This document shows, piece by piece, positions 13,909 through 21,907 of a stretch of 21,907 nt of DNA. The notes beneath the pieces were generated by a model. The model did no database searches. It was not told the DNA's origin and was given only the letters and a program-made list of their open reading frames with translations. Positions within the stretch are counted from its first letter, which is position 1. Each line of letters begins with the position of its first letter. The translations under genes and the position numbers were made by a program. Source of the stretch: JBMZCV01 sp049613665 (GTDB lineage: Bacteria; Bacteroidota; Bacteroidia; Chitinophagales; UBA2359); the NCBI GenBank assembly GCA_049613665.1, contig JBMZCV010000076.1, forward strand, positions 1 to 21,907. The letters run 5' to 3'.

Positions 13909-16866
13909 ATGAGCTTAAAAATATATTTTTATTATATCAAGTTACTTTTTTGCTGTTTCTTTCTAAATATTGGCGTTTCATATGCTAGTGATACGCTCAT
14001 CGTCATTGGCGATACATGGCAATATCTCGATGATGGTAGCAATCAAGGCACACTTTGGAATGCAAATAATTTTGACGATAGTAATTGGCAAACAAGAAAC
14101 GCACAATTTGGCTACGGCGATGGCGATGAAACCACAGCAATTAGCTACGGCAATAATTTTTTAGACAAACACATTACCTATTATTTTCGCAAACATTTCA
14201 CAATAGATAATTTAAGCGATGTAAATGCTTTATTTATTCGCTTGCTCATTGATGATGGAGCTATCGTTTATCTAAATGGCTCAGAAATTTATCGCAAAAA
14301 CATGGATGTCGAAACAGTAGATTTTGAAACGCCTGCGACTGCAAATGTTACCAATACACAAGAAAATGTATTTTTTGAACAAATCATTTCCAACGAGTTT
14401 TTGCAAGCTGGCGACAATGTTTTGGCAGTAGAAGTGCATCAAGCAAGCCCAACAAATGTCGATTTGAGTTTCGATTTGGAATTTATTACTAACCCAACTG
14501 CCGAAAAAATGCTGGTGCGTGAGCCTTATTTGCAAATGCCAACTGAAAACAGCATTTTAGTAAGGTGGCGAACAGCTTTGCCAGTAAGAAGTGAGCTGAT
14601 TTATGGCGAAAGCTTAGACAATTTAGCTTTCACCGTTATCGACGAAACCGAAGGACTTAATCACGAATTGTTGATTGAAAACTTGCAAGTCGATACGAAA
14701 TATTTTTATAACATAATAAACAGTGACACGCTTTTAGCAGGCGGCACAAGCGACTTTTTTTTCGCCTCCTCTCCTACTCTAGCCTCCACACAAAAATTTA
14801 GAGCATGGGTTTTGGGCGACTGTGGCGAAGCAGGCGAAAACGCTAACAATGTGCGTAATGCCTATTATAATCAAAATTTAGAGACTGATTTCATGCTTTT
14901 GCTAGGTGACAATGCCTATAATTTGGGAACTGATAACAACTATCAAGAAAGTATTTTCGAGCCTTACAAAGAAATATTCCGACATACTCCTGTTTGGTCT
15001 TGCCCAGGAAATGCCGACTATTATACTGCCGATGCACAAACGCAAACAGGTGCTTATTATGAGGTTTTTAGCTTTCCCAAAAATGCCGAATCAGGCGGCA
15101 CAGCTTCTGGTACAGAGTCTTATTATTCTTTCGATTATGCCAATGTGCATTTCATTTCGCTAGATTCGGAAGACACAGACCGCTCGCTGAATAGTCCGAT
15201 GCTGACATGGCTTGAAAACGATTTGCTGACGACAAATCAAGAATGGATAATTGCGATGTGGCATCATCCGCCTTACTCCAAAGGCTCACATGATTCGGAT
15301 AGCGAAAGCGAATTGAAGGAAATGCGGCAAAATGTCGTGCCGATGCTCGAAGCTGCTGGCGTTGATTTGGTGCTTTGCGGACACAGCCATTCTTATGAAC
15401 GTTCTCATTTGTTATATGGTCATTATGAGGTTTCAGACAGCTTGAAAAACTATATGATATTGGACAATGGAAGTGGAAATATTGATGAAGCTTGTGCTTA
15501 TAATAAAACAACTTCTGGAACAGATGAAGGCAAAGGAACGGTTTATGTCGTCAATGGTTCGTCGAGCAAAATCTCTGGCGGCACGCTCAATCATCCAGCG
15601 ATGTATGTGTCGCTCAATCAGTTGGGTTCTGTCATTTTGGAAGTAGAAAATCATCAGTTAGATTTGCGTTTTATCAATGACAATGGCCAAATTCAAGATT
15701 ATTTTAGCATCGTAAAAGACAATCAAGCTAAGGAAATAAGCATTTCGGCAGACAAAACAAGTTTGTGCAACAATGAAACTTTGTGGCTTACGGCTACGCC
15801 AAATTTCTCTAATTATGAATGGTTTTTAGATGGCCAAATTTTAGACAATGAAAATGAAAATGAATTGCTTATTGAAGCGGCTGGCGAGTATCTAGTATTT
15901 GCGTATAATGAAAATAACTGTTTGCTTTCTTTCACACAAAAAATTGATTATCAGTCAGATATAATTTTTGAAATAAATGCAACTGACGAAATTTGCGACA
16001 ATGATGGAACAGCAAGCATAACGCTTACAAGTGAGCAAGAAAATATCAATTATCTTTGGCAAAATGGCGAAACGACAGCTACAATAAACGATTTGAATGC
16101 CGACACTTATTTTGTGACGATAACAGATGAAGCCGATTGTTCGGAAACGGCAAGCGTCAATGTGGAAGCTAATATAAAATTTAATGTGCAGCTAAAAATT
16201 TGGCTAGAAGGGCCGCATCAAAGCAATTCCAACTTGATGACAACTTACTTGCGAGACGCTGCAATTTTGCCTTTAGAACAGCCTTATTCCGAAAATCCAT
16301 ATAACTATCAAGGCTCTGGAAATGTGACGAATATCAACGATATTTTGATAAATATGGTGGATTGGGTACTGGTGGAACTGCGAGATGCTACGGATAATAG
16401 CCTTCTCATTGCTCAAAAAGCTGGGCTTGTTATCAACAGTGGCTTTATTTTAAGCTATGACGAAAATGCCAATCTTATTTTCGGTCTCGATTTTGAAAAT
16501 ATCGCCTGCAACCGCTCTTATTATGTTGTGGTGCGACATAGAAATCACTTAGACATCATGAGCAAAGATGCGATTTTGTTTCCCAACGAAAATATTATTG
16601 ATTTGACGCAAGCCGAAAATGTGCAGGCTGGCGAAACACAACTTGCCAATGTAGGAAACGATATTTTTGCGATGAAAATGGGCGATTTTAATGGCGATGG
16701 CACGATAAACGACAACGATTTTGAGACTTACTACGAGGCTCTCCCCTATTTGCGTGTTTATAATTCTTGTGACATTAACTTTGATAGTCAAATTACTTTT
16801 TGTGATTTCAATTTGTATAGGGAGAATTGGGGAAGTAGTTGTGTGGTGGTTTTAAAACTTGAATAA
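13909..16866 (+). CDS. Secreted purple acid phosphatase-like metallophosphoesterase (985 aa)
   Basis: Order of parts: signal peptide 1-26; jelly-roll-type beta domain about 30-195 (WNANNFDDSNWQ ... LLIDDGAIVYLNGSEI); Fn3-like purple acid phosphatase N-terminal domain about 200-288; metallophosphoesterase core about 296-600; Ig/SprB-like segments about 608-765; and a final domain common in secreted Bacteroidota proteins. That last domain ends in two EF-hand or dockerin-like calcium loops (GDFNGDGTINDNDF; CDINFDSQITFCDF). Core motifs are G303-D-C-G, G333-D-N-A-Y, G367-N-A-D370, W451-H-H-P-P and G491-H-S-H-S-Y-E-R. All expected metal ligands are present, but the usual GNH[D/E] histidine is alanine (A369, codon at 15013). 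No T9SS type A sorting domain is evident at the C-terminus. It probably hydrolyses phosphomonoesters outside the cytoplasm, if still active. Confidence 0.92.
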   Translation: MSLKIYFYYIKLLFCCFFLNIGVSYASDTLIVIGDTWQYLDDGSNQGTLWNANNFDDSNWQTRNAQFGYGDGDETTAISYGNNFLDKHITYYFRKHFTIDNLSDVNALFIRLLIDDGAIVYLNGSEIYRKNMDVETVDFETPATANVTNTQENVFFEQIISNEFLQAGDNVLAVEVHQASPTNVDLSFDLEFITNPTAEKMLVREPYLQMPTENSILVRWRTALPVRSELIYGESLDNLAFTVIDETEGLNHELLIENLQVDTKYFYNIINSDTLLAGGTSDFFFASSPTLASTQKFRAWVLGDCGEAGENANNVRNAYYNQNLETDFMLLLGDNAYNLGTDNNYQESIFEPYKEIFRHTPVWSCPGNADYYTADAQTQTGAYYEVFSFPKNAESGGTASGTESYYSFDYANVHFISLDSEDTDRSLNSPMLTWLENDLLTTNQEWIIAMWHHPPYSKGSHDSDSESELKEMRQNVVPMLEAAGVDLVLCGHSHSYERSHLLYGHYEVSDSLKNYMILDNGSGNIDEACAYNKTTSGTDEGKGTVYVVNGSSSKISGGTLNHPAMYVSLNQLGSVILEVENHQLDLRFINDNGQIQDYFSIVKDNQAKEISISADKTSLCNNETLWLTATPNFSNYEWFLDGQILDNENENELLIEAAGEYLVFAYNENNCLLSFTQKIDYQSDIIFEINATDEICDNDGTASITLTSEQENINYLWQNGETTATINDLNADTYFVTITDEADCSETASVNVEANIKFNVQLKIWLEGPHQSNSNLMTTYLRDAAILPLEQPYSENPYNYQGSGNVTNINDILINMVDWVLVELRDATDNSLLIAQKAGLVINSGFILSYDENANLIFGLDFENIACNRSYYVVVRHRNHLDIMSKDAILFPNENIIDLTQAENVQAGETQLANVGNDIFAMKMGDFNGDGTINDNDFETYYEALPYLRVYNSCDINFDSQITFCDFNLYRENWGSSCVVVLKLE

Positions 16867-16953
16867 TATATTTTTTGTTTTCTTGCTTTTTTTAGCATAA
16901 ATTGTTATTATTGCTGCGTTAAGCTTTTGTAGAAAAAAACCAGACAAACTAAG

Positions 16954-19806
16954 ATGAATAAAGATAATATTGTAGCTTTTATAGATTATGTCAGAACGCT
17001 AGAAGGCGATGAGAAAGGAGAAGCCCAAGTATTTTGCGATAGATTGTTCAAAGCTTTTGGACATGAAGGGTATAAAGAAGCAGGTGCAATTTTAGAATAT
17101 CGAGTAAAAAGTAAGAAAAGTACAAGATTTGCCGATTTGCTTTGGGGCAAAAAGCTGATAATTGAAATGAAAAAGCGAGGCACAAAACTAGAAAGTCATA
17201 GAACGCAAGTTTTTGATTATTGGTGGAAGCTGCGACCAAATCAACCTAAATACGCCATTCTTTGCAATTTTGATGAGTTTTATATTTATGACTTTAGTGT
17301 TCAAGATGAGCCGCTTGATAAAATTAAAACCGAAAATTTAGCCAAACGCATAACTGCTTTCAACTTTCTAAAACCAAAGCCTAGCAAACCAATATTTGAC
17401 AATAATGTTGAAGAAGTTACCAGAGAAACCGCCGCCAATGTTGCAAAGGTTTTCAATAGTTTGCTCAAACGAAAAGAAGAAAGAGCCGATGCTCAAAAAT
17501 TTATTCTGCAATCTATCTTTGCCATGTTTGCCCAAGATTATGGCTTATTGCCTGATGGCTTTTTCACCACCCTTTTGATGGAATGCCTACACAATGAAGT
17601 CAGCTCTTATGATGCTATCGGTGGACTTTTTCGACAGATGGCAAACCCTAAACGAGCAAAAGCTGGAAAATATCAAAATATCAAATATTTCAACGGTGGT
17701 TTATTTAAAGTAGTTGAGCCGATTGAGCTGAACAGGCAAGAATTGTTTGACCTTATCAAGACCGCAAAAAAAGATTGGAGCAAAGTCAATCCTGCTATTT
17801 TTGGAACTATTTTTCAAAGTAGTATGGACGCAGACGAAAGGCACGCTTATGGCGCACATTTTACAAGTGAATTGGATATTTACAAAATCGTGCATCCAAC
17901 TATTATTGAACCGTGGATGCAAAAAATAGAAATTGCGAACTCTCTCCCAAAACTCAAAAAATTATTAAAAGAAATTCGACAGTTCCAAGTCCTTGACCCT
18001 GCTTGTGGAAGCGGAAATTTTCTTTACATTGCCTTTCGAGAACTCAAACGTCTTGAAATGGAAATTTTGAATAAAATACATACCGATTTTTCAAGAAAAA
18101 CAAAAAAAATTGGCACTTCATCTTTGGTTAGCCTAAAACAAATTCATGGCATTGATTTAAATAAATTTGCTGTCGAACTCGCTAAAGTAACCCTCCTCCT
18201 CGCCAAAGAAGTAGCAAGAAAAGAAACCGAAAATTGGTTGGACAACAATCAAAGTGGCTTAGATTTTCAACGAGAAGAAGCCTTGCCGCTCGACAATTTA
18301 AATGAAAACATTGCTTGTGCCGATGCTTTGTTTACTCCTTGGGTGCAAGCTGATGTCATTATTGGAAACCCTCCTTATCAATCTAAAAATAAAATGCAGC
18401 AAGAATATGGCGGCGAATATTTAAATAAACTTTGGAAAGCTTACCCAGAAGTACCAGGCCGAGCCGATTTTTGCGTTTATTGGTATCATAAAGCACACAA
18501 AGTTTTAAAAGAAAATGGTTTTGCAGGTTTAGTTGGCACAAATACTATAAGAGAAAATTATAGCAGAGAAGGTAGTTTAGATTATATTGTAAATAATGGT
18601 GGCGAAATATTTAATGCTGTTTCTTCGCAAAAATGGTCTGGTGATGCTGCTGTAAGCGTTTCTATTGTTAATTGGATTAAAGGAAATTATAAGGGAGAAA
18701 AAAAGTTATATCTTTCAGGCAAAAGCAAAAAAGAAATAACACTTAATAATATAAATTCTACTTTAAAAACATCTACTAATGTTACAAAAGCAAAAGTATT
18801 ACAAATTAATAAAATTCCTAAAAAAGTTTTTCAAGGCCAAACTCATGGACACAAAAACTTTTTAATAACATTAGAACAAGGAATTTTACTAAATAAAATA
18901 AATCAAAAAGTTGTAAAACCATTTTTAATAGGTGAAGAATTAATAGGAAATTATAAATCACAACCCAAAAGGTTTGTTATTGATTTTTCTACAATGGATA
19001 TTTTTGAAGCATCAAGTTTCAAAAAACCTTATAAAATCATTTCGGAAAAGGTTTTACCAGATAGAAAAACAAAATCTGATGAACAAGAACGAAAAAACAA
19101 AGCCCTTTTAGCAAAGAATCCAAAAGCAAAAATAAATAAACACCATATCAATTTTTATAAAAAATGGTGGAAATTGTCTTACAGTCGAATTGATATGTTA
19201 AACTCAATAAGTCCTTTAAAAAGATTTATTGCAACATCAAGAATTTCAAAAAGACCCATTTTTGAATTTGTATCATCTGAAATTCGTCCAAACGACGCTT
19301 TAATGGTTTTTGCATTTGAAGATGATTATAGTTTTGGGGTTATTCAATCTTCTTTTCATTGGGAATGGTGGAAAGCTAAATGTTCGACACTCGAAGAACG
19401 ATTGAGATATACAACCAATACCGTTTGGAATACTTTTCCATTTCCACAACAGCCAAGTTTAAAAGATGTGCAAGCGGTTGCGATAGCAGCAAAGGCATTA
19501 AGAGATGAACGAAACAAAATAATGCTGAAATATAAATATTCGCTTCGTGATTTGTATCGAATAATAGAACAGCATGGAACAAATCCGATAAAAGATTTAC
19601 AACAAAAATTAGACAATGCCGTTACGAAAGCTTATCGCTTCCAAAAAGGAAAAGATATTTTGTCGCAATTACTCGAATTAAATTTAGATGTTGCGGCAAA
19701 AGAAGCAAAAGGCGAAACAGTACAAGCAGCAGGATTACCTGATTTTGTAAAAAACAAGCATGATTTCATAACAGACGATTGCGTAAAATTTGAGACTGAT
19801 GATTGA
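16954..19806 (+). CDS. Type IIL (MmeI-like) restriction-modification enzyme, single polypeptide
   Basis: One 950-aa chain carries cleavage, methylation and specificity. Residues D61-x9-E71-M-K73 form the PD-(D/E)xK nuclease site with the same D-x9-ExK spacing as MmeI. A helical connector (about 150-340) follows, with NGGLF and the AYGAHFTSE segment. The gamma-class N6-adenine methyltransferase has motif I D348-P-A-C-G-S-G-N-F356 and motif IV N472-P-P-Y475. The target recognition domain spans about 540-830 and ends near W-N-T-F-P-F-P; a helical C-terminus follows. Length (MmeI is 919 aa) and order fit type IIL, in which hemimethylation by the enzyme itself protects the host and no separate methylase is needed. 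The recognition domain is far more AT-rich than the rest. The enzyme is cytosolic. There is no neighbouring restriction or methylase gene, consistent with a self-contained system. Confidence 0.93.
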   Translation: MNKDNIVAFIDYVRTLEGDEKGEAQVFCDRLFKAFGHEGYKEAGAILEYRVKSKKSTRFADLLWGKKLIIEMKKRGTKLESHRTQVFDYWWKLRPNQPKYAILCNFDEFYIYDFSVQDEPLDKIKTENLAKRITAFNFLKPKPSKPIFDNNVEEVTRETAANVAKVFNSLLKRKEERADAQKFILQSIFAMFAQDYGLLPDGFFTTLLMECLHNEVSSYDAIGGLFRQMANPKRAKAGKYQNIKYFNGGLFKVVEPIELNRQELFDLIKTAKKDWSKVNPAIFGTIFQSSMDADERHAYGAHFTSELDIYKIVHPTIIEPWMQKIEIANSLPKLKKLLKEIRQFQVLDPACGSGNFLYIAFRELKRLEMEILNKIHTDFSRKTKKIGTSSLVSLKQIHGIDLNKFAVELAKVTLLLAKEVARKETENWLDNNQSGLDFQREEALPLDNLNENIACADALFTPWVQADVIIGNPPYQSKNKMQQEYGGEYLNKLWKAYPEVPGRADFCVYWYHKAHKVLKENGFAGLVGTNTIRENYSREGSLDYIVNNGGEIFNAVSSQKWSGDAAVSVSIVNWIKGNYKGEKKLYLSGKSKKEITLNNINSTLKTSTNVTKAKVLQINKIPKKVFQGQTHGHKNFLITLEQGILLNKINQKVVKPFLIGEELIGNYKSQPKRFVIDFSTMDIFEASSFKKPYKIISEKVLPDRKTKSDEQERKNKALLAKNPKAKINKHHINFYKKWWKLSYSRIDMLNSISPLKRFIATSRISKRPIFEFVSSEIRPNDALMVFAFEDDYSFGVIQSSFHWEWWKAKCSTLEERLRYTTNTVWNTFPFPQQPSLKDVQAVAIAAKALRDERNKIMLKYKYSLRDLYRIIEQHGTNPIKDLQQKLDNAVTKAYRFQKGKDILSQLLELNLDVAAKEAKGETVQAAGLPDFVKNKHDFITDDCVKFETDD

Positions 19807-19893
19807 ATAATATAGCTTTTGTTTTTTTGAAAAAAAATCTTATCATTACACCGAAATAAGTTTAGTTGCAGTTTTAAATTTAGGTAAAAATAA

Positions 19894-20331
19894 ATGACAG
19901 AAAACGAAATTCAGTATTTTATGAATGAAGCCATTTTAGAAGGCAAAAAAGCCCTTTCTAAATGTTTGCCTAATCCACCGATAGGTTGTGTTATTGTGCA
20001 TAAAGGAAAAATTATATCAAGAGGACATACAAACGAACCTGGCAAGCATCACGCTGAGGCAATGGCTTTAGAAAATATCAAAAATTTAGAGTATGCGAAT
20101 TTGACGATGTTTGTTACTTTAGAACCCTGCTCTTTTCAAGGAAAAACGCCATCTTGTGCAAAAACGATAGTCAAAAAGCAAATTATTAAAACTGTGTATG
20201 TTGGCATTCTTGATCCACATCCGAGAAATCAAGGAAACGGCATACAAATTTTAAGGAACGCAAATATAAAAGTTGAAGTTGGCATATTAGAGCAACAGGT
20301 TTATGAAGAATTAAATGATTTTTTAATCTGA
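19894..20331 (+). CDS. Stand-alone RibD-like pyrimidine/purine deaminase domain
   Basis: This is a zinc-dependent cytidine-deaminase-fold protein most like the N-terminal half of RibD, which deaminates the diaminopyrimidine intermediate of riboflavin synthesis. Zinc and catalytic residues are H53-A-E55 and the pair C79/C88 in T-L-E-P-C-S-F-Q-G-K-T-P-S-C. P-N-P-P-I-G-C-V-I-V and D-P-H-P-R-N-Q-G-N-G-I are RibD hallmarks. At 145 aa the entire reductase half is missing; a stop follows the deaminase directly and no reductase frame lies beyond it, so this is a natural short form rather than a frameshift. It might work with a separate reductase elsewhere, or serve a non-riboflavin deamination. The methyltransferase gene starts 20 bases after its stop, so the pair is probably one operon. 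Confidence 0.9.
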   Translation: MTENEIQYFMNEAILEGKKALSKCLPNPPIGCVIVHKGKIISRGHTNEPGKHHAEAMALENIKNLEYANLTMFVTLEPCSFQGKTPSCAKTIVKKQIIKTVYVGILDPHPRNQGNGIQILRNANIKVEVGILEQQVYEELNDFLI

Positions 20332-20350
20332 GAATAATTTTATTAAAAAA

Positions 20351-20980
20351 ATGAACAACATAGAAAAAGCCTACAATTCTTGGGCTGTACAATATGACAC
20401 CAACAAAAACAAAACTCGTGATTTAGACAGTAAAGCAACCATAGCAAGCTTGTCGAAATACGATTTCAAAAATGTCTTAGAGTTGGGCTGTGGAACAGGA
20501 AAAAATACAATTTGGCTACTGAAAAAAGCAGAGCGAATTATCGGCATTGATTTTTCGGAAGAAATGCTCAACAAGGCGAAAGAAAAAACTGCAAGTAAAA
20601 AAGTTCAGTTTACAAAAGCTAACCTTACGAAAGCATGGAATGTTGAAAATCAATTTGCCGATTTGATAACTTCGAGCTTAACACTTGAACACATCAAGGA
20701 CTTAAATCACATTTTCGAGCAGGCATATCAAAAGCTAAAAGAAAGTGGCATATTTTTCATTAGCGAACTACATCCTTCCAAACAATATAAAGGAAGTGGT
20801 GCGAAATATGAGTTAGAAAATGAAACCGTAAAACTCGAAGTTTATACGCATCACATCACAGATTATACGGAAAGTGCCAAACAAAACGGATTTGAATTGC
20901 TTGAAATAAAAGAATGGTTTGATGACGAAAAAGAAGCGGAAATTCCACGACTTATATCGTTTGTATTTAGGAAAAAATAG
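20351..20980 (+). CDS. Class I SAM-dependent methyltransferase (209 aa)
   Basis: This is a Rossmann-fold methyltransferase of the Methyltransf_11/25 type. Motif I is V-L-E-L-G-C-G-T-G-K-N-T (about residues 40-51), the acidic end of strand 2 is I-G-I-D-F-S-E-E-M-L-N-K-A, motif post-II is KVQFTKANLTKAW, and motif IV is FADLITSSLTLEHI. The C-terminus (RLISFVFRKK) is the usual last strand. The N-terminal Y-N-S-W-A-x-x-Y-D is typical of small-molecule methyltransferases of the UbiE/BioC-like group. The substrate cannot be predicted; the neighbouring RibD-like deaminase hints at a modified nucleobase or pteridine-type compound, which is inference. It is cytosolic and its ATG follows an A-rich leader in the 19-base gap. 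Confidence 0.9.
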   Translation: MNNIEKAYNSWAVQYDTNKNKTRDLDSKATIASLSKYDFKNVLELGCGTGKNTIWLLKKAERIIGIDFSEEMLNKAKEKTASKKVQFTKANLTKAWNVENQFADLITSSLTLEHIKDLNHIFEQAYQKLKESGIFFISELHPSKQYKGSGAKYELENETVKLEVYTHHITDYTESAKQNGFELLEIKEWFDDEKEAEIPRLISFVFRKK

Positions 20981-21078
20981 GCTTTTAAGTCAAAATTTGT
21001 TATAATTTAGTCGTCATTAAAAATAGTACTTGGTATTTAAAATAAATGCTGCGTCAAATCTTAAAAACTCAAAATAAT

Positions 21079-21846
21079 ATGAGCAAAATAATCGACCTTT
21101 CTAAAACTATTCAATACAATTCTGGCGATCCCTTTTTTATGAAGGTTAAAATTAAGCATAAAGCTCATAAGAAAGCTAAATGGTTAGTTCGATTTCTAGG
21201 TTTACCATTTCGATTATTTCCAAAGAAATTTATTGGTTGGGCAGATGATGAAATCAGAAAAATGGGAGTACACTCCACTACTCATATAGATGCACCGTGG
21301 CACTATGCTCCCACTTGTATGGGAAAACGAGCCAAAACTATCGACGAAATTCCTTTGGAATGGTGCTTTGGAGAAGGCATTGTTATTGATATGACACATA
21401 AAAAAGACTTTGACCCAATCACTATAAACGATATAAAAGCTTTTTTAGAGAAAGAGAATCTGCTTTTAATTCCAGAAATGATTGTACTTATAAAAACAGG
21501 GAGAGATACATTAATGGGAACAAAAGATTTTTTCTACAAAGGAACAGGAATGAGTGCCAAAGCGACTGAATGGCTTATAAAACAAGGTATAAAAGTAATG
21601 GGCATTGACCAATGGGGCTGGGATTTGCCTTTGCCATATTTAATTAAGAAAGCTAAAGAAAGTAACAACGCTGAATTATTTTGGGAAGCTCATTTAGTAG
21701 GTGTTGATTATGAATATTGCCACATGGAACAACTAACTAATTTAAATGCTCTGCCTACAACAGGATTTAAAGTAGCAGCGTTTCCATTAAAAATAAAAGG
21801 GGGTTCAGGTGCTCCAGCTAGAGTCGTAGCAATACTAAATGAATAG
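21079..21846 (+). CDS. Cyclase family protein (kynurenine formamidase-like metal hydrolase)
   Basis: This is a PF04199 family member. The metal site H-S-T-T-H-I-D-A-P-W-H (residues 65-75 from this start) is the H-x-G-T-H-x-D-x-P-x-H signature with threonine in place of glycine. Other family features are the opening IIDLSKTI, V-L-I-K-T-G-R-D near 140, V-M-G-I-D-Q-W-G-W-D-L-P, and the E-A-H-L pair near 203. These cytosolic Zn/Mn enzymes hydrolyse formamides or cyclic amides or imides, but the substrate of this member is unknown. An ATG at 21046 would add 11 residues; 21079 is preferred because the family starts at once with I-I-D-L-S and because of its A-rich leader. It is 98 bases from the methyltransferase, so it could be in the same operon or separate. 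Confidence 0.9.
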   Translation: MSKIIDLSKTIQYNSGDPFFMKVKIKHKAHKKAKWLVRFLGLPFRLFPKKFIGWADDEIRKMGVHSTTHIDAPWHYAPTCMGKRAKTIDEIPLEWCFGEGIVIDMTHKKDFDPITINDIKAFLEKENLLLIPEMIVLIKTGRDTLMGTKDFFYKGTGMSAKATEWLIKQGIKVMGIDQWGWDLPLPYLIKKAKESNNAELFWEAHLVGVDYEYCHMEQLTNLNALPTTGFKVAAFPLKIKGGSGAPARVVAILNE

Positions 21847-21890
21847 TTCTGGCATTTATACATTTTTTGTAACTATTTACGTTATGGCAA

Positions 21891-21907
21891 TTTTGGCTAA
21901 AAAATAC
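21891..21907. repeat. Edge of another dispersed repeat copy at the window end
   Basis: TTTTGGCTAAAAAATA (21891-21906) is identical to 235-250 within repeat copy A. As the window ends here, only the first bases can be seen. Confidence 0.45.

Noticed and set aside
16687..16866. T9SS sorting domain at the phosphatase C-terminus
   Set aside because: The end consists of calcium-loop, dockerin-like repeats with no YPNP start, GxY or KxxK pattern of a type A sorting domain.
19806..19893. Possible methylase or controller gene accompanying the type IIL enzyme
   Set aside because: The gap is under 90 bases and holds no frame; type IIL enzymes do not need a separate partner.

Overview
The window looks like chromosomal DNA from a low-GC member of the Bacteroidota, probably a Cytophagales- or Saprospiria-type gliding or marine bacterium. 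The evidence is: two proteins with C-terminal type IX secretion (T9SS) sorting domains; a purple acid phosphatase with the modular C-terminus common in this phylum; a long UbiD decarboxylase of the menaquinone type; A-rich leaders instead of Shine-Dalgarno sites in front of every gene; and promoter candidates of the TTTG / TAnnTTTG kind. No rRNA, tRNA, CRISPR array, transposase or phage structural gene was seen.

Layout. Bases 1-341 are non-coding and hold a copy of a dispersed repeat. Next come a UbiD-family decarboxylase (+), an Lrp/AsnC regulator (-) and a small outer-membrane beta-barrel protein (-) ending at a perfect 22-bp terminator hairpin. Bases 4226-6650 form a two-gene cassette: a TIR - transmembrane - FlgO/TolB-like - TPR protein and a small secreted protein. 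It is flanked on both sides by REP-like stem-loops in inverted orientation. The TIR gene is split by a frameshift exactly at a perfect 24-bp inverted repeat. After it come a T9SS-secreted protein with two copies of an unrecognised domain (+), a T9SS-secreted alpha/beta hydrolase (-) and a class-3-type aldehyde dehydrogenase (-). The intergenic regions around the hydrolase carry more copies of the dispersed, MITE-like repeat.

Bases 11713-16866 hold a run of same-strand genes: two predicted lipoproteins, a TPR protein and a 985-aa secreted purple acid phosphatase whose GNH[D/E] motif reads GNAD. Then comes a single-polypeptide type IIL (MmeI-like) restriction-modification enzyme with a strikingly AT-rich specificity region. 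The last genes are a stand-alone RibD-like deaminase, a class I SAM methyltransferase and a cyclase/kynurenine-formamidase-like hydrolase. The final bases run into what looks like another dispersed repeat copy.

How the genes fit together. Metabolic genes (UbiD, ALDH, cyclase) and exported proteins are interleaved with accessory genes (TIR cassette, restriction-modification). The points most worth a second look are the TIR gene broken by a quasi-palindrome-type inverted repeat, the inverted REP pair around its cassette, the non-autonomous repeat family with terminal inverted repeats, the AT-rich recognition domain of the type IIL enzyme, and the phosphatase lacking its catalytic histidine. Functions are inferred from motifs read by eye; no database search was possible.
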